A DNA stretch of 64,000 bases from Labia minor (lineage: Eukaryota > Arthropoda > Insecta > Dermaptera > Spongiphoridae): contig OY720346.1 of assembly GCA_963082975.1 (NCBI GenBank), forward strand, positions 34,685,787 through 34,749,786, given 5' to 3'. This document shows, one piece after another, positions 11,516 to 25,622 of this stretch (positions within the stretch are counted from its first letter, which is position 1; the number at the start of each line of letters is the position of its first letter). The notes beneath the pieces were generated by a model. That model was not told the DNA's origin, ran no database searches, and was given only the letters and a program-made list of their open reading frames with translations. The position numbers were made by a program, and so were the translations under genes.

Positions 11516-11739
11516 TTTGTTTTTTTTTTTAAAAGAAAAAAAAAATAATAAATTTAAAAAAAAAACACCATTGAATAAACCAATTAATATTAAAAATAAA
11601 TAATTAAGAGAAGATTTATCTTAAAAAATATTATTTATTGATAAATGATAAATAAGTATTGATAGGAGAATAAATATAAGATTCTCGTGTGAATTAAAGT
11701 GTTTGTCTGTGTGTACGTGGGTAAGGGGGAGTGTATGTG

Positions 11740-11767
11740 TGTGTGAGTGTGTGTGTGTGTGTGTGTT
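11740..11767 (+). repeat. (GT)n microsatellite
   Basis: Interrupted GT repeat between the CpG-rich block and the first coding exon, in the presumed promoter or 5' UTR region. Confidence 0.85.
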
Positions 11768-12049
11768 TATACAACATGTATACTTCAATCCGTCCATCGT
11801 TATTATTATTATTATCATCAATGCCGTCTTCATAACCTTAAAGACTTTAGTTCCTTCTCTCTCTTTTTCGCGCGTGTTGTGTGTTTAGTGACTTAAGTGT
11901 TGTTTACAACAAGTGTAACAATTAAGTAAAGACAATCATATCCTATATAAAATACAATTCAAAATCTTTCTTTTTTTTTTTTTTTTTTTTTTTTGGAAAG
12001 ATAAATAAATCAAATAAATAAATATATTTTCTCCAAGTGTTATTTGTTA

Positions 12050-12145
12050 TAATTTGGGGGGCGTGTATGGCGGTGGTGGTGACACGCGTGACTTGGCGTG
12101 TATCACGCGTATACCTGAGGCGCCACGACGGCGGCCCACAATTCG
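12050..12145 (+). promoter_or_regulatory. GC-rich presumed 5' UTR of Ca-beta
   Basis: Contains ggcggtggtggtgac and a repeated acgcgt-type motif directly before the start codon. An in-frame TGA at 12116-12118 precedes the ATG at 12146 with no other in-frame ATG between them, which fixes the start. The transcription start site cannot be placed. Confidence 0.45.
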
Positions 12146-12247
12146 ATGGTGCAAAAGCGCGCCGGTGGCGGCGAGCGCGCTCCAACATGCCGCACCATGA
12201 TCACATACGGCCAATACGGGGCCGGCTATAACAAGCTCTTCACCCAG
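12146..12247 (+). CDS. Ca-beta: Ca-beta exon 1 (N-terminus)
   Basis: Encodes 34 residues from [13 protein letters not shown] to GYNKLFTQ and ends CAG|gtatag in phase 0. An in-frame stop upstream at 12116 makes this the first methionine. In beta subunits the alternative N-terminus is spliced directly before GSADS, and exon 2 begins with exactly that sequence in phase 0. This is probably one of several alternative first exons. Confidence 0.8.
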
Positions 12248-14057
12248 GTATAGAACATATTGATCTCAGTTGCTCCTTATACCACTTTAACTTATTTTAT
12301 TTCACACGACAAAAATATGAAATAATATTTAATCCCTCATTATACTGTCAAACTTCCCCCTCTCCCCCTCTCCCCTCTCCTTTCACTCACTTCTCTTTCA
12401 CATCAATAGCCCCACTCACTCACAAGAAAACAAAAAAAAAAATTGACATTTAATTTTTTTTTTTTTTTACCTTTCTGACAGAATTATATTTATATAACAG
12501 ATTTATTAAATATAATAAATTCTTATTCCTTTGAGATTTTACAATAAAATTGATAATATTAATTGTATAATTTTCAATTTCTTTACACGATTTATTCGTT
12601 GTTTTTTTTTTCAACTTTTCTTTGTTCAGGATTCATAGAAATATTTAAATAATTGTAATTCTAATATATATTTTTTTTAATTTCAAGGCGTTAATATTAA
12701 TTAGTTTTATAAAATTCCCTCCTATTAAATGATTTTTGTTTCTAATAAAAAGAAAATTTAGTAAATTTATAAAAATAAATCAAAGTATGTAAGAATGTGT
12801 ATAAATCATTAATTGACTATATACTAAGTTAATATATATAACTTAATATCGAAAGACAATAATAATAATTTTAATGGAAAATTTATTTTACCGGTGACAA
12901 AATCGAGTTATCTCTCATTATGCGTGCGCACTCATACACTAACCTTATCTGACTATTTGAGCGCTCGAGAATAGGAGTCCCTTATATTTAGGAAACCCGC
13001 AACATTAAAACATTTAATACTTATTTAAAATTCTTAGTATTTTATTTGTTTTAATAATAAATAAATAATTACTATTTATATGTATCTAATTAAAAGATGA
13101 AGACATTAACAAAAATTTCCACGATTTTTAATTTGAAAAAAATTTACCCATATTATATACTACTTTTTCTCTATAAATTTATTTTAAGTACACACAAATC
13201 CCACATATTTATTAAATCAATTTAAACTAGGAATTCCATTTAAGATGAGTATAGGTTCAGAGTTTTGAAAATAGAAAATGGATTAGTCCACTGGGAAATG
13301 TGTCGGGGATTATATTATTTATATATAATATGCTCAAATATATTTAGAATTATAAAATCAAAAAGGTTAAGATGGTCAGGGGGACAGATTGATAATAATA
13401 GAAGAAGTAAAGTTAGTACATTGTTGGGTATACCAAGAATGCATTGAGAAAATAATATAAAAATAGATATGAGAGAGAATTAGGAGTTAATAGGGCTTGG
13501 ATGGAATGTGGTGTTTCAGTATAAAAATGATTAGAGGAATGTGGAACTTTAGAGAGTTCATTACTGTATTATAGAAATAGATAAAATAAAAAATGTTTCT
13601 ACATTTTATATTAATACTTTATAAAATTTCTCTTTTTTATTAATAAAAAAAATTTAATATCTCATCGTGTCTTTATTTTTAATAATAACATTCCATCCGA
13701 AAAAGACAAGTAATATTTCTTCAAAAGAATATAAAAAAAAATAAAAATAATATAAAAAAATAAAAAATTAATAACAAAATAAAGAATTTTTCCATCAAAT
13801 ATGTCATAGGAAAATAATACGATCATGAATAAAAACGACTTTAAGATTTTGTTCTTTATTTAGAATTTAAAAAAAAAATATATCCCAATTCTAGGACACA
13901 TTCAATTTTCAACCATTTCTAGAAACATTACTAATGTACTCGCCTTAAAAATTTGTGAAACATTTTTAGTGAACATTTTAAACAACTAATTTTATATATT
14001 TTCCTGAATTGAAAATTAAATTAATCAGAACTTGTAGGTATATATCATTCTTTACAC

Positions 14058-14088
<31 letters not shown>

Positions 14089-17000
14089 TTATACTATTAT
14101 TATACATTATATATTATATTGTAGATGCTGCCTACAATATATCAGAAGGGTTTCGTACATCTGAAAATGCTTGAATTTAAAGGAAGCTTATAAATTCTCA
14201 AAGAGATCGACCTCAAATAGGTAAAACCAGCAGTGATAATACAATTTCTTTCCTAGTTCATTTTACTTTACATAACATAAAATTAATTGATCTATCTTCA
14301 TGCAACTTTTCCCTATTTAATATTCAATGAATGTTAAAAAAAAAATAATCAATAATGATTTGAAATATTGAAAAGGGAAATTCAGATACGAATCGATGTA
14401 AAATAAATGAACCTCGTCTGTTAGTCAATATTCAACATCAAAGCAATGTAAAGAAATTAAAAATAAAAATAATTAAAATAAATAAATAAATAAATGAACA
14501 TTTGGCCTAAACTCATAGAATAGAAAATAAAAAATAAATGATTGGTTCAGATTGTTTTTATGTTAAAAATTATATGTAAATGAAATTGAAACTATGGAGA
14601 AAAATGGGCCCGGGGCAAATCTATGCGAGGCTTTTTTAAAAATAAAATAATAATTATTAGTAAAATAATTATTTATATTTAATAAAAATTTTCAAAATTC
14701 TAAAATAAAAATATTACATATTAATAAATATCAGCGCTATGGAACCTAAACTGGAGCCGGTGTTTTACAAAATTATTATGAATTGGAACCGGATCCATTT
14801 GGAAAATTTTGGCTCCGACTTCGTCTCCAACTCCAAAAAATATTTAAAACTTTAATGGAAATATTCAACATTATATATACTAAATAAAACTTACATACAT
14901 ATATCATTTGAAAGTTTAAATAGCAATTGAATTATCTTTTTTAGAATCATTTATTTAACTATTTTTAAAGTAATTGCTTTTACTGACCGTATCTAAAAAT
15001 ATTTTAAAAACATATTAATAATGGTCTATGAAATAAAATACTGGCTACTTTTATTTAATATTAATGTTTAAATAGAAAATCTATAAAATTATAACTAATG
15101 AAGATTGTGGCGTGAATAAGGCCCGCAATGCAGAGGGGTATGTAAAGGGGGTACCACACCAGACTATAATGTATTATTTATATAAGGATACCTCTCAATT
15201 AAGTTACTTCTAATCATAATTAGTTATAATATTATGTTTATTTTAATGCTGCTACCAATTAATGCTGCTACCAAATATACTTTAACAAGCAGGATTATAG
15301 AATTAGTTTTAAATTTTATAATTATTTAAAAGAAATAAAATCATGTGACCTTCCCAATAGAGGATCTTCTTTATTTTTATTAGTAATAACCAAAAATTGC
15401 TTATAGCATAAGAATTAATTGCTTTTCATAAAAATTACAGTTTGATAAGGAAAGGAAAGGGAGACTTTTGAGCAGAAATGTAGTGATGTAGTGAAAATTT
15501 CCATTGGCTAATGTGGATTTGTCAAAAACTGTGAAACAACAGAGGCAATATACACTCTGCAAGTCTGCCAGTTTTTAGATTTGAAAACAAAACGTTTTCC
15601 ACATGAACTTATCTTGTTTACACCTAAACAGGTTTGTGTCAGATGGATCCAGAAGCTATACAATAATATCACTAGTCAATCACTAGTACATCCAAGATCA
15701 GCCCTTTCTCCGTTATTAATTTCTGTTGGAAGAATTCGGGCTAAAACTTAATTTAATAAAGACAGTATACTATGAAACACTAAAGGTATTCGGATTAGAG
15801 TGTTCCCTTGCCATTTCGCTTTTCATGCTTCGCAGGTTTTTCCAAAATATGCATCAAAAAATAAAATCTCTTCTTTCACTGACATTTTGGATTGCAGATG
15901 TCAGTTTAGACATTAATATAATCTGGCCAAATCTTGCACAAATGGGAGTCACCGCTTCTGGGATGAATGGGAGAAAACTCACTTGGGTCCCCTTTGTGAC
16001 AGAAAAATACCCCTCTATTTAAAGTCAAAAGTATATAAGAGCATAATGAGACCTGTTGCTTTAAATGATTCGGAATGCTGGCCATTTTTGTTAAATTTGT
16101 TCTTCATTCATTGGAGATGTGAATGTTAAGATGATCACAAGGGTTCATAAGACTGGATAAAATCAGGACCGAAAATGCTGTGGCTTCCATAAATGACAAA
16201 ATGAGAGAAGCTCGACACATATGGTACGGGGATATTCGGAGAAGGTTTCTGTGGTGAGAATTTCGACACACCGTAGAAGTGAAAAAATCTAGAGGAAGGC
16301 TTATAAAAACTTGGTAAGCTTGTTTGAATAAAGATCTCAAGACCGAGCCAGTGGCGTTGAAGCTGCAAAAAGCGGACCTCATACTCATGGGACTATACTA
16401 GGAAAAAGATTTTTCAAACTTTTTGTATATACATGGAACATAATTTCGCGAGTTCGGTTCGGGTGTTATAAGATTGATATCTTTTATATATATTTAACAA
16501 AATTGAATTGAAAAACTTAAAATTGATAGACAAATATTTTTGCTACATATAAAAAATGTTTATAATATTTCAATTAAAAATATTTATAAATATATTTTTT
16601 TTTATATATCCATGAAATATAAACTTATTACCGACCGACGATAGAGGGGGAGGTATTATTTTCACACCAAATTTCACATGTGGAGATTTTTACATATCTC
16701 CACGAATCATGCATTTTCTTAACAGAAAAAAGAATTTTTAGCATGATGTCCGTCCGTCGGTCTGTCCGTCCGTATAGATGTGTACAGCTTGAACGGCTCA
16801 ACCGATATTGATGAAATTTGGTATATTTACTTAATGCATCAGTATGATGAATTGTTCCACTTTTGGTGCAAATCCGGAAACCGGAAGTGGTAGTATTAGC
16901 GATCGACGATAGGAAGGGAAGGGTTATTTTCACACCAAATTTCATATGAGGAGATTTTTTACATATCACCACGAATCATGCACTTTGTATTGGTTTTATC

Positions 17001-20000
17001 CTCGAGAAAAATCATCTTTATTAGTTTTTTCTTAATTTAAAATTATATGACGTCATCAAGCCATTCATGACGTCACAGCCTGGTCTTACATTTTCTTTTA
17101 ACATATTTTGTGTTGCACGATTCCAAAGAAATTTTATTTTTGCAGCCGGAGTCAAAGATGATGAATTTCGATATAGCTCCACAGCACTGATAAATATATA
17201 ATTTTTAGTTAAATAATATTAATTTCACATGTGTGAATACATTAAATATAAGAAAAAGTAAATTAAATAAAATGCTCAATATACAAACGAAATGCATTAA
17301 AATGATTAATGATATTCTACTACAATAAAAATAACAAAATATTCAATAATTATAATAAAAATTTATAACAACAACAAAAGGAGTTAATTTTAAGAAAATT
17401 AGGATAATATGAATAGATAAAAGATGATGAAGATGATCAGGTTAGAGGAATGTGATTGTTTCATATTCAGTAGTTCAACAAATATTTATTGTATTTTTAA
17501 TTAATGTTAATTTAATAGGAACATAAAGGATATTATCAAGAGACAATTGAAAAACAAGTGGAAAAATTGAAAAAATAATAAAATAATATAATTGTTATTA
17601 TAAATAATTTTTATTTTATAAAATATATTAATAGTATTAACAATTCAATTGTTTTCACGTTAATTTACTACTATAAAGACTTAATCTCCTACAGTTAAGC
17701 ACATACTTCTACATAAATAAATTTCGTATTATTTATTGGACTAGAACAGGGATTGGCAGCCGCATGTGGCTCTTTCAATATCAAAATGTTTCTCTCCAGT
17801 TCCATGCGCAAATATTAATAATTATATCATCAAAATATTATATTGAAAAAAAAAAGCAAAATGTGCAGCATCGTACACGTGGCGGAAGTGAAACTTCTTA
17901 GAATCTAGAGAATAAGAGAAATTTTAGTTGAGAGTGTGAGTGAGAGAGAAATAGAGAAAAATAAAGGGATCATTTCGAAAGACATATAACAGTATAAAAT
18001 TTTCGTAACAAATATTCGCTTTATTATTACCGACCGACGATAGTAAGGGAGGTATTGTTTTCACACCAAATTTCACATGTGGAGATTTTTACATATCTCC
18101 ACGAATCATGCATTTTCTAAACAGAAAAAAGTATTTTTAGCATGATGTCTGTCCGTCCGTCTGTCCGTCCGTCCGTATAGATGTGTACAGCCTGAACGGC
18201 TCAACCGACTTTGATGAAATTTGGTATATTTACTTAATGCATCAGTGGGATGAATTGATCAACTTTTGGTGCAATTCCGGAAACCGGAAGTGGTAGTATT
18301 AGCGACCGACGATAGGAAAGAAAGGGTTATTTTCACACCAAAGGAGATTTTTTTATATATCACCACGAATCATGCACTTTGTATTGGTTTTATCCTCGAG
18401 AAAAATCATATTTATTAGTTTTTTCTTGATTTAAAATTATATGACGTCATCCAGCCATTCATGACGTCACAGCCTGGTCTTGCATATATATTATAAATAA
18501 AATAAAATTAAAAATATTTATGTTCTATGCCTATCTGTTTTTTATTACATTAATAGATATATGAAAATTATTTGAAATTGTTTCTGTAGCTGGAAATTAA
18601 TTTATTTCAAACCGTCGGTCGGTTCGGACCTGGCCACAGGTCAACTTATTATTATTATCTACTCTATCATCATATCTACATTGCCTGTACTATTGTCGGT
18701 TGGTGCTTCAATTGGTAATACTGATATTAATGGCTTGTGATAACTAAAATAAGATATATATGTTCGTGATTCGATATTTTCTATATAACGTGTAAAAACA
18801 GCATCTATTGTAGTTCCAGATTTTGTTGTTGATTCCTTGGGATCGTTATTTATAAGCAGACCAAATGTTTCTCGAAGAAAGTTGATCAACGGCAACGAAT
18901 CATCAGATCCAAAATTTACATTAAAATCTCCCCCGAGAATTAGAGGGATTTTATCTTCCCCTCGTTCAAGTGCATTAGCACCTGTGTGGCTATAAACCAG
19001 TAGTGAACGGTGTATGAAATAAATAATATCGTCTAAATTTTGGTCGTTATTTTTTTTCGGCATAGTGAAATCTGTGGAGTAGAGAAAAGCAGTTTTAAAT
19101 GCAATAATAATTTTAAATTGATTTAGTAGTGTTAAAGTAATGTTGAGATTCGGATAAATAACGTGAATGGTCATCGACGCACATAACTGTATGTGTTGGC
19201 GTGTGAATCGCCGACCATGTTCACACACACAATTACATGCGTCGGTATGCGTGCACGCTGTATATTTGACTTGAGAATTTTCGTCAACGTACTCGTGCGC
19301 ATGCGCGTCATGGACTTGCGCGACATGAGTGGGGATTAGAACGAAAGACCGCACAAAAGGGAGACGCAGATAGCCTCTTTCTCAAGAACGAAAGACCGCA
19401 CAAAAGGGAGACGCAGATAGCCTCTTTCTCATTCTCACTCGTTATACTTATATCTTTTTTCTCACTTGCGTTACGAAAACTCAATTTTTCAATTCACTCT
19501 CCATTCTCAACCAAATGTCAGGACGCCGCTAAAGAAGTTTCACTTCAAAAAACATAGTGGAAACAAGATATAAACACTCATCAGCGAATAGTTTATTTAT
19601 TTTAAATTAAAAATCAAATCAATTGTATACTTAATCCTAATCAAATACCATCATAGTAAAACACACATGTTAGTGGCTCGTTAAAATCTTGGAAATTTTA
19701 TAAATGGTAATATTTGACTCTTGCGTCTCAAAAGATAGCCGATATCTGGACTAGAATAATTAGAAGGAACTTTTGTAAATAACTGGTAACTATACTTTGA
19801 TCTAAAATGAAACCAAAAAATGAAACTGAGAAAAATTAAGGTTTCTTACAGTTTCTAAGACGTGGGAAGGAGAAGGTTATTTAAGACCACTTTTTGGGAT
19901 CAGTTTTTCTAATGGTCTTTTAAGTATCATTTGGAAAATGTACTATTTTAATGCCAGTTAATATATATTTCCTAGTTTAATATATTTTATAAAAATTCCT

Positions 20001-21000
20001 CGTCTTCCATCTAATTTATTTACTACTATAAAGACTTCAGCTCATGAAGCAAAAGTTGTTGCATGATATTTTTATAAAGTATAACATCATCTTGTTCATT
20101 TGCGACATCTTTAATTTGATTTTTCTTAGCTCTGATTATTTTTGATTTAAGCTTAGTTTTATAAGAGTAGTTTTTAACAGGTGACCCCAAAAAATTAGTT
20201 ATTAAATTATATATGGGAACTGAGAGTGACTTATGAAATATTAGGCAGAAATATTGTAGTAAATTAGTAACCTCATCAGAACATTTATGTCTTAAGTTAA
20301 TTTCATATATATATATAATGTTTTTTTAAACTTTGTTGATTTTACTGTTAACAAATTTCATGTATTAATTTTTGTTTGTTCTTGAAACATTTGAAAATTT
20401 TTCATATAATCAAAAGTTTAACCGGAACAGTTTTATTTTAAAAAGTTAAAAAGCATTTTTGAAGAAGATTGATTTTCAAATTTTCACTCTTTGGTAGATA
20501 TAATATCATAGAGCTCTTTTTTAAAGATATTAGACAATACTTTCTAGAAACATCTTTCGAAAAAACCTAAATAGACGGAATTAATGAAAGTTTAAAAATT
20601 GGCATTAACAATTTAACACTAGTTCAATTTACGTTATGAAGTACAAAGCATTTTTTAATAAAAATTGAAAATGGAAATCTAAGAAATAATTTCTTAAAAA
20701 AAAATAATAAATTTAAAAAATATTCCTTCATTTCATTTTTCTAAATATATTATTGTAGTATATCCTTATTTGAAAATCTATCTATATAATTTATAGACAT
20801 TCAAGATGAAAAGTTTTCTGAAATGGAATTTTGTTAAAAATAGAAAAAAATTTATATTTCTTTGATTTACACTGGTATATGGATATCGAGATCAATTATT
20901 TCCTTTAATGTTCTAATATTGTAACACACACAAACTTTTTAAAAGTCTTAAAACAAATTACCAATGCAACATAAACATTCTATGTTATATGTGTATTCAA

Positions 21001-21045
<45 letters not shown>

Positions 21046-22070
21046 AAAAAGGGGTTCTTTCCCGCAACTAATTTATGACATCAACCGTTAATAACGTTAA
21101 CAATCTTAATACAAATATCTAATTTTTATTAATTTTCTAAAATTGAATGGTCTTATTATGTATCTATTATTATTCTAAACAAGCTCTAAATGTTTACCAA
21201 TTCTTCTTCTTCTTCGTCGCTTTCTTCTTAATAGAAGTTGCGTGAACTTTAACTCCATGCTCCCACAATTTTTATTTTGTGGAGCACCCTTCTCCATCTG
21301 GAGCGATCGCGAGCCTCCACAGTAGCCTTCCGGAGACGAGCGCCAACACCTTCCCCTATTTGATCGGTCCATCTGGCCGGTGACCTGCCCCGTCTTGGTG
21401 AACCCTCCACTTTTCCTTGGATCACGATCCGTTCCAACCCATCATTGGAGCGGGTAAGATGACCAAAATAGCTCATGACCCTTGTGAGCACAATACTCGA
21501 CAGCCCCTATCTCACCAAGAATCGAGATGTTCGTTCGACGTGCTGTCCAGGGGACTCGTAGCGTCCTCCTCCAACACCATAGCTTGAAGGCATCTATTTT
21601 TCTGCGATTGACCTGCTTCACTGTCCATGTTTCTGATGCGTACAGCATGACGGGGAAGACCAGCGATTCAACTAAAACTTTTTTTGAATTGGTGGTTAGG
21701 CTGTTGTGCCATATTTTTTTTAGCTTCGTCATTACTGATCTCCCCATCTGTATACGCCTATTTATCTCAGCATCACAGCCGCCTTTGTTGGTTATCATGG
21801 ACCCGAGATATATGAAGTGGCCAATCACATTATAATCCCCGATTTTCTTGACGTTAGGTTTATTGTCATTAGCACGGTCGACAATCATGATTTTGGTTTT
21901 ACTTTGATTGATCTTTAGTCCAATTTAAACCAATTGGTTTTCCATAAATAAACTTTTCCTTTCATTATTTTATCTCTCATTGTTCCAATCATATAGGTTC
22001 TGTGTATTAATTTGTTTTTATTTAAATAAATAAATAAATAAAAAAAACAAATTATTTTATTTTAAAATTC

Positions 22071-22106
<36 letters not shown>

Positions 22107-24129
22107 TATATTTTATTACCGACCGACGATAGTAGGAGAAGGGTTATTTTCACACCAAATTTCACATGAGGATATTTTTTTATATATTACCACGAATCAT
22201 GCACTTTGTGGTGGTTTTATCCTCGGGAAAAATCGTCTTCATTAGATTTTTCTTAATTTTAAATTATATGACGTCACCCAGCCCTTCATGACGTCACAGC
22301 CAGCTACTACTTATATATTATAAATATAATAAAATTAAAAATATTTATGTTATATCCATATATGTTTTTTATTGTATTATAGATATATTAAAATTATTTG
22401 AAATTGTTTCTATAGCTGGAAATTAATTTCTTTCAAACCGTCGGTCGATTCTGCGCCTGGCCACATGTCAACTTATTTTTTCAGTTCTATATGGAGATAT
22501 TTTGTAAATGTATAAAATTTATGTCACGAATCAATATTTCAATTCATATATGAACTATCTATATGTACTATTTATATAATTGTTATTACAACAATATATC
22601 TATTTCATTTTCACACACAAATGATGATTATTAATTAGTAAAAGAAACATAGATATCGAAAACTTTTATTAAATTAAATTGATTATTTACATATAAATAT
22701 ATGTCATTCAAAACAATTATACTAAATTTACTCATTGCATTTACATATATATATATATGGATAGTAATTTTATTTTATTATAATTTATTTTATTTACTAA
22801 AGTTAAAAATAAATATTTCGTCATTTTAATTGCTGAAATAATATAATAATATATAGTAATTAGTAAAATATTTTAGTAATTTATATTAATATTTTTAATT
22901 GTTAATTGAAAAATTAAAGTTTTAAAAAATATATTATGTAAACATATATAATAATATTTATAAATATATAAATAAATATAATAATATTAATAATCAATTA
23001 TTATCTTAAAGGATTATGTCTAATAGGATGACCGACATTTGATTTAATCGGTAAACATTGTCAGTCAGTCAGTCAGTCATCCTACCTTTTCTCTTTCTCT
23101 CTCTCTCTCTCTCTCCCTTACCATCCTGTTTTTGAATGAGCGCTCGTCCTGAATGAAGCCTGTGCGTGTAGCGAGTGAAAGGGGCAAATGGGGTTGGTGG
23201 AGGTAGTGGCGTAGGTGGAGGGGTATAGATCAGGACATACGGGGGCTGCGAGGACCCAGAGAACCCACAGGGCGAGTTCAATGTGGCAACAGCGTTCGTC
23301 CTCTCCGCACTCCCATTACCCCGTACCCCGTCGATCAATACAGGCGTATACAACAAAGATAGACACGTTGCGAGAGAATCAGAAAAGCGGGAATAAGGGA
23401 AACACTGACCGTGAAACCGCATTCATTGTAGGTGGGCGGTTAAAGGAGATCGGGGAGGGGGGGGGTTGGAAAGGGGGAGAATATGAATTGAAGATGAAAA
23501 CAGATCCACTAAAATACCGATTGATTTGTAACTTTAGAAATCCAAATGGTATTTTGAAATGTACATATAATAAATTATATAGAATAGAATTTTATATTAT
23601 TCAATATTTATAATAAAAATAATCTAATTAATTTATAATGAACATTCTATACATTATATGTGTAGTTATTTAAAAAAAAGGAATTGTTTAAAATATACCC
23701 TCTAAGAGTGGTTGAATTTGGATTAATATTATAATCGTTTAAACCGCATGGAATTTTATAAAAAAATAAATATTTAAATTGTTTATTGAATTACATTTAA
23801 AATAACAAGAATACTGTCAATGATAGATCTATTTTAAGTGAACACCGTAATTATTTACTCTAGCTTGATTATATAAAGAGACAAAATATTTATACAAGTT
23901 TCTTTTATTCTTAAATTTCAATGACTTCATTTAAATTAAGGGTCTTGGAAGTTAACATTTTTTATTTTATTTTCTATAAATTATCTATTTGAGGAAATAT
24001 CCTGTTAAGATAACTTTTTACTATTTTGCCAGAGATAGTATTGCGATCACGAAAATTTTCGATGTTAAGATTTTGATGTTTTTATACGTTTTGAAGGTTC
24101 CTGAATCATTTTCACTAAGGTTGAGAAAA

Positions 24130-24174
<45 letters not shown>

Positions 24175-25581
24175 ACCAAGATTACGCAAAAACGGTTTGA
24201 GCTAGAATGATGAAATTTGGTACATGGGCATTATTCAAAATTCAGTTTTCTATCAACTTTTGAGAAATGTAGCTCAACCGGAAGAGGGTCATTTCCTACA
24301 ACGTTTTGATTTTTTTTCCTCTAAAGTGACCGTAAAAATAAAGATATATGTTTGATAATTTTTCACATGATTAATAATTGTATAAAACTGCTATATATAG
24401 AATTTCAGCTTGATTGAATCGCTGAAAGTACCAGAATTAATTTTTTAACACGCGCCAAACCCGTGACGTGGTGCCATCAACAAAGAGCCAAATATGCGCT
24501 GGTTTAATAAATATTATTTATTAATTTTAATTTATAAATTAATTAATTTAATTTAATTTAAATTAATATATGTTATTTAATCCAATTCAAATTTGCGAGA
24601 TAGTTGAGTGGAGACACTCCAGATTTTTTGGCCAGGCAAACGGGTCATATCGGATATAAAATGATAGTTTTATAGATTTTAATTGATACTTTACTTCAAC
24701 TTTTACCTTAATTTACTCTTCGATAATAAACTTGATGGAAGAGCTTAAATAATAACAGATGCTCCCCGATTTCAATTTTAATTAAAATTCTCGAGTGATG
24801 TTTTCACTCGTGTGTTTATGGTACATAAATATTTAAACTTCTCTACATTTTCAAAATGTACTATAAGATTTTGTGGATTCCTTTATGCTCTTAAAATTTT
24901 TTTCACTTTTTCTTGCATTTATCAAATTTCCAATCTTTGATATAAATTATCAAATTGACTAGTCACCTCATATATTGAAATGTGGTTCGTAAAACCACTT
25001 ACTTTAATTTATTTGTTTAATTGGATTTCGTTAGGTTCGCTCCAATTTATCTAATCACATATTTCAATACTAGAACAAATAAATTGAGTGATAATCAGAT
25101 CACATGTTTAAATTATTCTTGAGTTTTATTTTCTGTTAATCCTTCATTTTTCTATTATTTATTATTGTTAAATTATTATCATTACTACATTCTTATATAC
25201 TTATTAAATAAAAAGAATAACAATATTAAATACGATTTTTAGAAGTTTTATATAAATAATCCTTTTATTTTTAATTAAATTTTAAAATAATTTTAAATCT
25301 ATTATTAAACTAGTTGAACCCGTTGCAAACGGTGTTTACAATCTAAGTTTAAAATTAATTTATCGTGGCTTGTAGCAATTAATTAAATAGTTCTTTGAAA
25401 ACATTTTTCGTATACGTAATGATCATTCTTTAGTAATCTGCCTTGAGCGGAGTTTTCTTCAATTTTTGTTTTGATGTTGTTCTGGTCATGGATATTAAAA
25501 AAATTAAAAAAATGATCTCTTGTCGATAAGTTCCTGATTAATATTGACATTTGTTGGTTTCGCTAATCTTTGGGCTGTTGC

Positions 25582-25622
<41 letters not shown>

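Larger units (their letters stand above)
14732..17189. mobile_element. Non-autonomous hAT element with 8-bp target duplication
   Basis: The left terminus is CAGCGCTATGGAACCTAA at 14732. The right terminus, read on the minus strand from 17189, is CAGTGCTGTGGAGC. Both ends carry the cagcgcTATGGAR / gtcggagcc-type motif seen in hAT repeats. A perfect 8-bp duplication, ATAAATAT, lies at 14724-14731 and 17190-17197. The 2458-bp interior has no hAT transposase. It contains a degraded LINE segment (15650-16400) and a family A copy (16628-17090), so it is a nested composite. Confidence 0.75.

Noticed and set aside
12037-12231. 64-codon ORF overlapping exon 1
   Set aside because: Different frame from the phase-matched exon 1; GC-rich DNA has few stops by chance.
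16628-16972. 114-codon minus ORF (and similar ORFs at 5552, 36940, 62085)
   Set aside because: These are translations of family A repeats on either strand, not genes.
18659-19354. Whole 231-aa ORF as a functional gene
   Set aside because: Only the C-terminal part matches an endonuclease fold; the N-terminal half is translated non-coding transposon sequence and the catalytic domain is incomplete.
23069-23613. 117- and 132-codon ORFs on opposite strands of the GC-rich island
   Set aside because: No recognisable motifs, low-complexity Pro/Ser/Arg composition and no convincing splice links.
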